64,000 nt of DNA, taken from NCBI GenBank assembly GCA_033065855.1, contig JAVXUO010002581.1, positions 1,116,001-1,180,000 of the forward strand, given 5' to 3'. Below the pieces are notes generated by a model, which did not search any database, was not told the DNA's origin, and saw nothing but the letters and a program-made list of their open reading frames with translations. Below, one piece after another: positions 59,010 through 64,000 of the stretch (its first letter is position 1; each line of letters starts with the position of its first letter). A program made the translations under genes and the position numbers. The stretch comes from Escallonia rubra (taxonomy: Eukaryota; Streptophyta; Magnoliopsida; Escalloniales; Escalloniaceae).

Positions 59010-60192
59010 GAACCAAGACGAACACATTAACCTTTATTAAACGGCCGAGTTTGAACTTAATGATGTTTGTTTATTTATGTTCGTTAATCTTGTTTACTTA
59101 ACGAGCCGAACACGAGCCGAGTCTTATAAAAGAACATCGGTTCATTTACTCTTTACATTATATTAATACCTACACAAATATCCATTCATGGGGAAGCGTG
59201 TTGGGACGTGGAAGCCTATGGTCCAAGTGTTTCCCCTCCCTTATCAGATCAGAGAGACACTCCACATGTCACACCCGTGCCCCCTCTCTCGTCAAACCCG
59301 TGGCCACTCTCTCATCAGTCATCTGTCGCCGACCATCCGTCCATCACAGAGCTAGGCACGCCGACGGCCAGACCACACCCCACGTCGCCGGCCAGACAAC
59401 CGCCCACAACGCGGGCCAGATCACCGCCCATGCCGCGGCCAGACCACCGCTAACAGCGCCTTCTTCTCTCAAATACTCGAACTGTCAAAACACTCTCTGC
59501 CCCTCTCTTCTCTCTCACTCTCACACACAGATCGCACATCAACCGCCCCCTCTATCTCGATCTCTCACACACACAGATCGCACAGCCCCCCTTCTCTCTC
59601 TTCACAGACGGCCATCACAACCGGATTCAGCCCACTTCGCCCGATTCAGCCCACGTCGTCGGATTCAAGTTACGAAGCCGCCAAGCCATGTTTCAGAACT
59701 GCAAAGATGCAAAGCCAAGGGCGTGAAGAGGGAGCTAATTCATAGAGGGCATGCATCAGCCCGTTGTATGTCTTCATCGCTGTCGATGGAGATTTCTTTT
59801 TACAGTGTTTTTTTTCTCTTATTTCTCTGTTCTTATTTTTGATTTGTTTGAACGATTGAGTAAATTTAGGGATTTGATTGAGGTTGAAAACTAACCCGAG
59901 CTTATTTCTCTATTCTTGTTTTTGATTTGCTTGAACGATTGAGTAAATTTAGGGATTTGATTGAGGTTGAACACGAACGCGAGCCGAGTTTGGAAACTCA
60001 AGTTCGGCTCGTATTGTTAAACGAGTTTAACGAGCCGAGCCCGAGTTTCACCGTCACGAACTCGAGCCGAGTTCGAACACTAATGTTTTGGTTCTTAACG
60101 AACACGAGCCGAGTTCAAACATGCCTAAACTTAAACGAACCGAGTTCGAACACACCCATGTTCGGCTCGAACTCGGTTCGTATACAGCCCTA
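59010..60192. mobile_element. Damaged hAT element related to the 5.1-kb one
   Basis: The right end (59961-60192) aligns with the right end of the 45.6-50.6 kb element through GAACTCGGTTCGTATACAGCCC. The left side begins inside the subterminal region (ACGAACACATT, then AACGAGCCGAACACGAGCC) with no TAGGGCTG terminus. The interior is CT/CA-rich and non-coding, with a tandem duplication of about 90 bp near 59845-59965. The 214-residue frame 59198-59842 is low-complexity and not a credible gene. The left terminus was lost together with creation of the 65-bp flank repeat. Confidence 0.75.
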
Positions 60193-60256
60193 AGTGGAAC
60201 CGGTGGTTCCGGTTTCCCGTCACGATCTTCCCTGCTTTGGCATCTGATGGGACTGT
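60192..60256. repeat. Flanking direct repeat, right copy
   Basis: The exact match to 58925-58989 begins at the last base of the hAT right terminus, so its first eight host bases (AGTGGAAC) are where a normal hAT target duplication would lie. Confidence 0.9.
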
Positions 60257-60808
60257 GGGCGCCTGATGGGTTCTCATCCTGTGGTTTTGTGGCTTAAAAT
60301 CAAATTGTCTTTATTTAAATGTGGATTTGTTGGACTTTTGCTTCCTGAATCCTGCTTAGAATTCTATCCTCCCTTTTACCATCTACTAATCTAATCCTAA
60401 CCTATAAGAAAATTTCTTCATCTCGTCTGAGGTAATACACAAAGACATAATTTGGGAGAAAATTTTAAATACAACAATCTTACAAATGATACGGTGAAAA
60501 CGTCGTACAAAGTGCCAGAATTTTGTTCTCGCAACTTGGTGGGTGAAGATATATGAACTTCAGGACTCTATGAAGAATTTGACCCTTATTGAAGCTGGTT
60601 TGTATTACTCTTAAGAACTAAAACAATTGATCGCCAAGATATGCATTATGTTGCTAGCTCATTCTGCCTACACACTTTTGACCTCTCTCGATCTCGCTCT
60701 TGCCACACGTTAACAAACATTGCTGGTCAAAGTTTAACGTTATCAATTCGAGGCATACACTTCAATTCACGTGCCATGCTTTATCTTTCAGGCCAAAAAA
60801 ATCCTAAC
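60257..60808. other. Gene-free stretch
   Basis: No gene, RNA or repeat recognised between the hAT relic and GC-rich repeat C. Confidence 0.5.
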
Positions 60809-62400
60809 TGTTAATGTCCGCGTGCCCAGAGCCTTGCCCATGGGGGGTGGACTAGGGCTTCCTGCTGTTGGGTCGGCCTAAGGCCTTCCCATTGGATGGG
60901 GAGTTCAACAAGAGCCTTTTGGGGGCTTCCTCTCCTTGCCTCATTGGTCTCTCCTCTCCTTAGGAGCTCCCTCTCTTTGGCCTTTGGCCTCTATTCTCCT
61001 TGGGGGGCTTTTTGATCCCCATCCTTGGTATCTCTTTTCTTTGGGAGCTCCTTGCTTCCCCCTTATTCTCTCCTCTCCTTGGCGGCTTGCACCTTAGTGG
61101 TCTCATATATCCTCATTACTCTTTGGTCACATCTATCCTCGGGGGCTCCTTGCCTCCCCTTGGTCTCTTCTCTCTTAGGTGGCTCCTTGCTCTATCACCT
61201 CCCTCACCACACTTGAGTGTCACAACGCCCAATCACGTCGTCTTTGTGCTATGTTCCCTCCGCTATATACTCGTCATCGTATCCGTCCAATGCCTCATAC
61301 TATACGTGCTCCCCACACTACATCATTTGCCTACGCCTATGCGACGTTGTTATCTTATATGCCCCTGCACAATACTCATTCACCGCGGTCCCATGCCATC
61401 TTTATTGAGCGTGCCCTCGGCACATCATATATCCCGTCACACCCATGCGTTCCACCACTTCTAAAATCGGGCCGCCCCGACACTCTATCACATTGTTACG
61501 CCCTCGGTAGTGGTCTTTTCACCACACCGCTCGCACTTTGCCTTAGTTGTGGAGCATGCTTTGACCCACTCTTTGAAGTGTGCAACATTACTCAAAGTAT
61601 ATGAATCCTCCGCGACACCACTTCAGGGAGCGCCGAGTGCCGTGCCTAAAGACTCTATTCCTACCAGGTAAGCGACTCCTCTGGGCATTACCTCAGTCCA
61701 TTGAGTATGTGACTCCTAGCTACTACCTTACTATGGTCTAAGTGATTTGACGCAAGGACTCGTCGTCGAATAGGCGACTCTTCCGGGACACTATATCTGC
61801 CAGGGATATTGAATGCTCTGGCATGAAGATTCTCCTCCTACTAGGTAGGCGCCTCCTTTGTGGCACCACCTCAACTTGTTAAGATGAAAACTCTTCCAGG
61901 CCACTACCTTGGCACAATCTGAGTGTTCTGACACAAAGACTCATCTCAGGATAAGTGACTTCCTAGGAACAATATCTCCGCCATGAAGCTACAAGTGCTC
62001 CAGTATAGGGACTTCGTTCATACTAAGTAGGCGATTCCTTCAAGATATTACTCAGCCCGTCGGGTAAGTAACTCTTCCTGCACACTATCTTTGCTAGGAT
62101 ATTTGCATGACTAGTGGCTTTATGAATGGGTTCTTTGGCCACACTAATGCAATGTGATCCGGTATTTCTAGACCAACAGAGTAAAGCTGTGCGGGTAGGC
62201 CGAGTGAATATGCGATTCAATAGCCCGGGGAGCATCGACATTGGTGGGCCCCTCGTTGACCTATCTTTCCTAGAGAGCACCACGAGTTGCTTGACAACAT
62301 CACCTTTCCAACACTTATAAATAGTGGGCATTGAAACTTATTCTGGAGCATTAGAATTCATTTTCAAATCTTACTTATATACTCTAGAAATTCAAAACTG
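60809..62400 (+). mobile_element. GC-rich repeat copy C, probably an LTR fossil
   Basis: About 1.6 kb, starting TGTTAATG at 60809 and related in reverse complement to copies A and B, including decayed versions of the CCCGGAGGAG-type array (61600-62060). Near its right end TATAAATAG (62316-62324) could be the promoter of an LTR, with the U3 part to its left. The right limit is uncertain. No coding domain is present. It looks the most diverged of the three copies. Confidence 0.55.
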
Positions 62401-63498
62401 GAGAATTCTAGAAAAGAAAATATTATGGACTTCGGACCTCGACTTGGGACACTGATATTAGACCTTTACTCTGGATTTAAGCATTGGACTAATGACTATA
62501 GTTACGTATTCACTCCATGTTCTGGCCCTCAGAGCATTGCCACTCCTCAGGCTATGTCTAGAAAGTGTTGGTCTTTGTCCTTGCTTCGTCTTTTCTCTAT
62601 CCCACACAATCATATTTGGTTTCTAACTCGGACTGCATTATTTGTGGCACTTCCATGTATATTGCGAACTTGTTTCCTTGGCATCACATTACTAATTTGA
62701 TTCAATAAGAATATAATGGGATTGGATACTACTCAAATTGGCTTGGAGCATAAAGAATAACAAAGACACATGTCTCATTGAACTTCAGGTTATTACGTAG
62801 AGCGATATCTTTTTCCTTTTAGGGTACATCTACAAGAATTTAAGAATCTTTCATTTCAAGGTTCAATTAATTCAGTAACCACCTTTAATGACTTGAAACA
62901 ATTATCAAAAGCAGTAGGTATTTTTATAATAAACTCAAATTAGGCAGAGTCAAACTTAATTTTGTTGTGATGAAGGGTATTATTGTACATTATTCAGAAA
63001 GGCGCAGTATTCTCAAAACAAATTTCTTTGGAATTGATTTTTACCTAAATCTAAGCATTTTTACAAACACTTGAGCTCCGTCTTGGATTCTCTTCACCAT
63101 CGTATCTTTACCATATTTTTTCTCTCTTGACCAAAGTTGCCAATCGCCACCTTTTAGCCTTAGCCAAGCTTAGTCGCCAAAGAGAAAGAGTACTCTACCC
63201 AGAAAGAGAAAGATAAAAGAGAAAAATGGGGCTATTATAATGTTTGCTTATTCATATTAATTTGCACCGTATCTTCCATGTTATTGTTCCTAAATCACGT
63301 GGACCGATAATTTTAAGGGGACAAAAAAGGGAACATATGAAAGGGATATACAATTTTATTCTGTGTATCGTTGGTTAGAAAGGGAAATTTGGTTATACAA
63401 AATACATTTTAAATGAACCTGCATGCCCATGATATCCAAAGAAGTAAACCAGTGTAGTGAACCCTGTGGTTGTGGAAATGAGAACACTCACTGAGAAG
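62401..63498. other. Gene-free stretch
   Basis: The frame 62425-62700 has no domain; it may include the R/U5 side of repeat C. The rest is AT-rich and unrecognised. Confidence 0.4.
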
Positions 63499-63506
63499 CA
63501 CCCACG

Positions 63507-63813
63507 TAGAGGCGGAGCCAGCAGGTGGCACCGGTGGGCAAGTGCGCACTTGCTGGTCCAATTCTTTCCTATAATATGGTATTTTTGGCTTACAATGACA
63601 AAAGTGTTAATTTAAACATTTTAAAAATACTTAAATTAGTCATTCACATGTTAAAGTGTCTATAAATTCTAAAGATAGTTAAAAAAAAGTCTTTTTGGTC
63701 ATTTTAAATAGTTGAGCGAAGTTATTTAGAGTACCAAAATTTTAAAATTTTATTTTTCAATACCTTATATATACTGGTGTCGACTTTAAGATCAATTCCT
63801 GGCTCCACCACTG
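63507..63813. mobile_element. hAT-type MITE with GGCGGAGCCAG ends
   Basis: A 307-bp element whose ends TAGAGGCGGAGCCAG and CTGGCTCCACCACTG pair at 12 of 15 positions. The flanks CACCCACG (63499-63506) and CACCCACC (63814-63821) match at 7 of 8, an 8-bp target duplication. The (C)AGTGGCGGAGCCAG terminus is widespread in plant genomes. The interior is AT-rich and non-coding. Confidence 0.78.
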
Positions 63814-63821
63814 CACCCACC

Positions 63822-64000
63822 ATCCAAGATAGGATGCTCTGAGGCAGTCCTAGTCCTCTAAAAGGATAAGGTCTCTCGACTACTGTATCAGCTACCTCAA
63901 GGCAATGAACTCTCTTAAGAAAATCCATACCCCAAAAATTGGTCTTAATTACGGGCTATTGTCCACATTGATCATGCAATCCCAAGTATGGCGAGGGGCT
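63822..64000. other. Right edge, no gene recognised
   Basis: The minus strand carries the start of a 68-residue frame (MDFLKRVHCLEVADTV) that runs into the MITE. I recognise no domain, and the sequence ends before any context is visible. Confidence 0.3.

Noticed and set aside
59198-59842. 214-residue frame in the damaged hAT element
   Set aside because: Composition is CT/CA simple sequence (HTQIA, SLTHT repeats) with no domain; it is inside a transposon remnant.

Overview
The window is nuclear DNA of a flowering plant, most likely a eudicot. It has large introns with GT..AG borders, five recognisable plant nuclear genes, and abundant plant-type mobile DNA (hAT, Tourist and Helitron elements, L1-type LINEs, a Ty3/gypsy chromovirus fossil). 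The proteins read closest to my memory of Arabidopsis families, but the species cannot be fixed from the sequence. No operon, phage, CRISPR or bacterial feature is present.

Layout. 0.4-8.8 kb: alpha-COP (coatomer, minus strand, three coding exons, one 3.9-kb intron). 9.2-11.2 kb: GC-rich repeat with a 131-bp tandem array, probably LTR-derived. 11.3-15.5 kb: a GGTACC-rich MITE, a plant-mobile-domain relic, a decayed LINE 3' end and a 168-bp foldback MITE. 18.5-21.1 kb: homocysteine S-methyltransferase (plus, seven exons). 23.0-27.4 kb: FLX-like coiled-coil protein (minus, three coding exons, probable distant first exon and TATA box near 27.4 kb). 28.5-28.7 kb: a fragment of the nuclear pore anchor gene NUA. 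29.2-31.2 kb: 3' part of a gypsy element. 31.6-35.1 kb: AT-rich Helitron-type DNA with a clear 3' terminus at 34512. 41.1-43.2 kb: COL16-type B-box/CCT factor (plus, two exons). 44.2-44.7 kb: young 5'-truncated LINE. 45.6-50.6 kb: complete but non-autonomous hAT element with 8-bp target duplications and a mosaic interior. 50.9-51.7 kb and 60.8-62.4 kb: two more copies of the GC-rich repeat. 55.9-56.6 kb: second GGTACC-rich MITE. 56.8-58.0 kb: class II LOB-domain repressor (minus, two exons). 59.0-60.2 kb: damaged relative of the hAT element between 65-bp direct repeats. 63.5-63.8 kb: another hAT-type MITE.

The five host genes do not form a pathway: they serve vesicle coating, methionine recycling, chromatin or flowering regulation, light or flowering transcription, and nitrogen, hypoxia or anthocyanin-type repression. 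Their exons join in frame at canonical splice sites and give proteins of normal family length, so all five look functional. I found no clearly new biological system. The best leads are the structure and history of the transposons: an intact-ended mosaic hAT element, a scar resembling abortive gap repair, abutting Helitron ends, and a captured NUA exon between short direct repeats.
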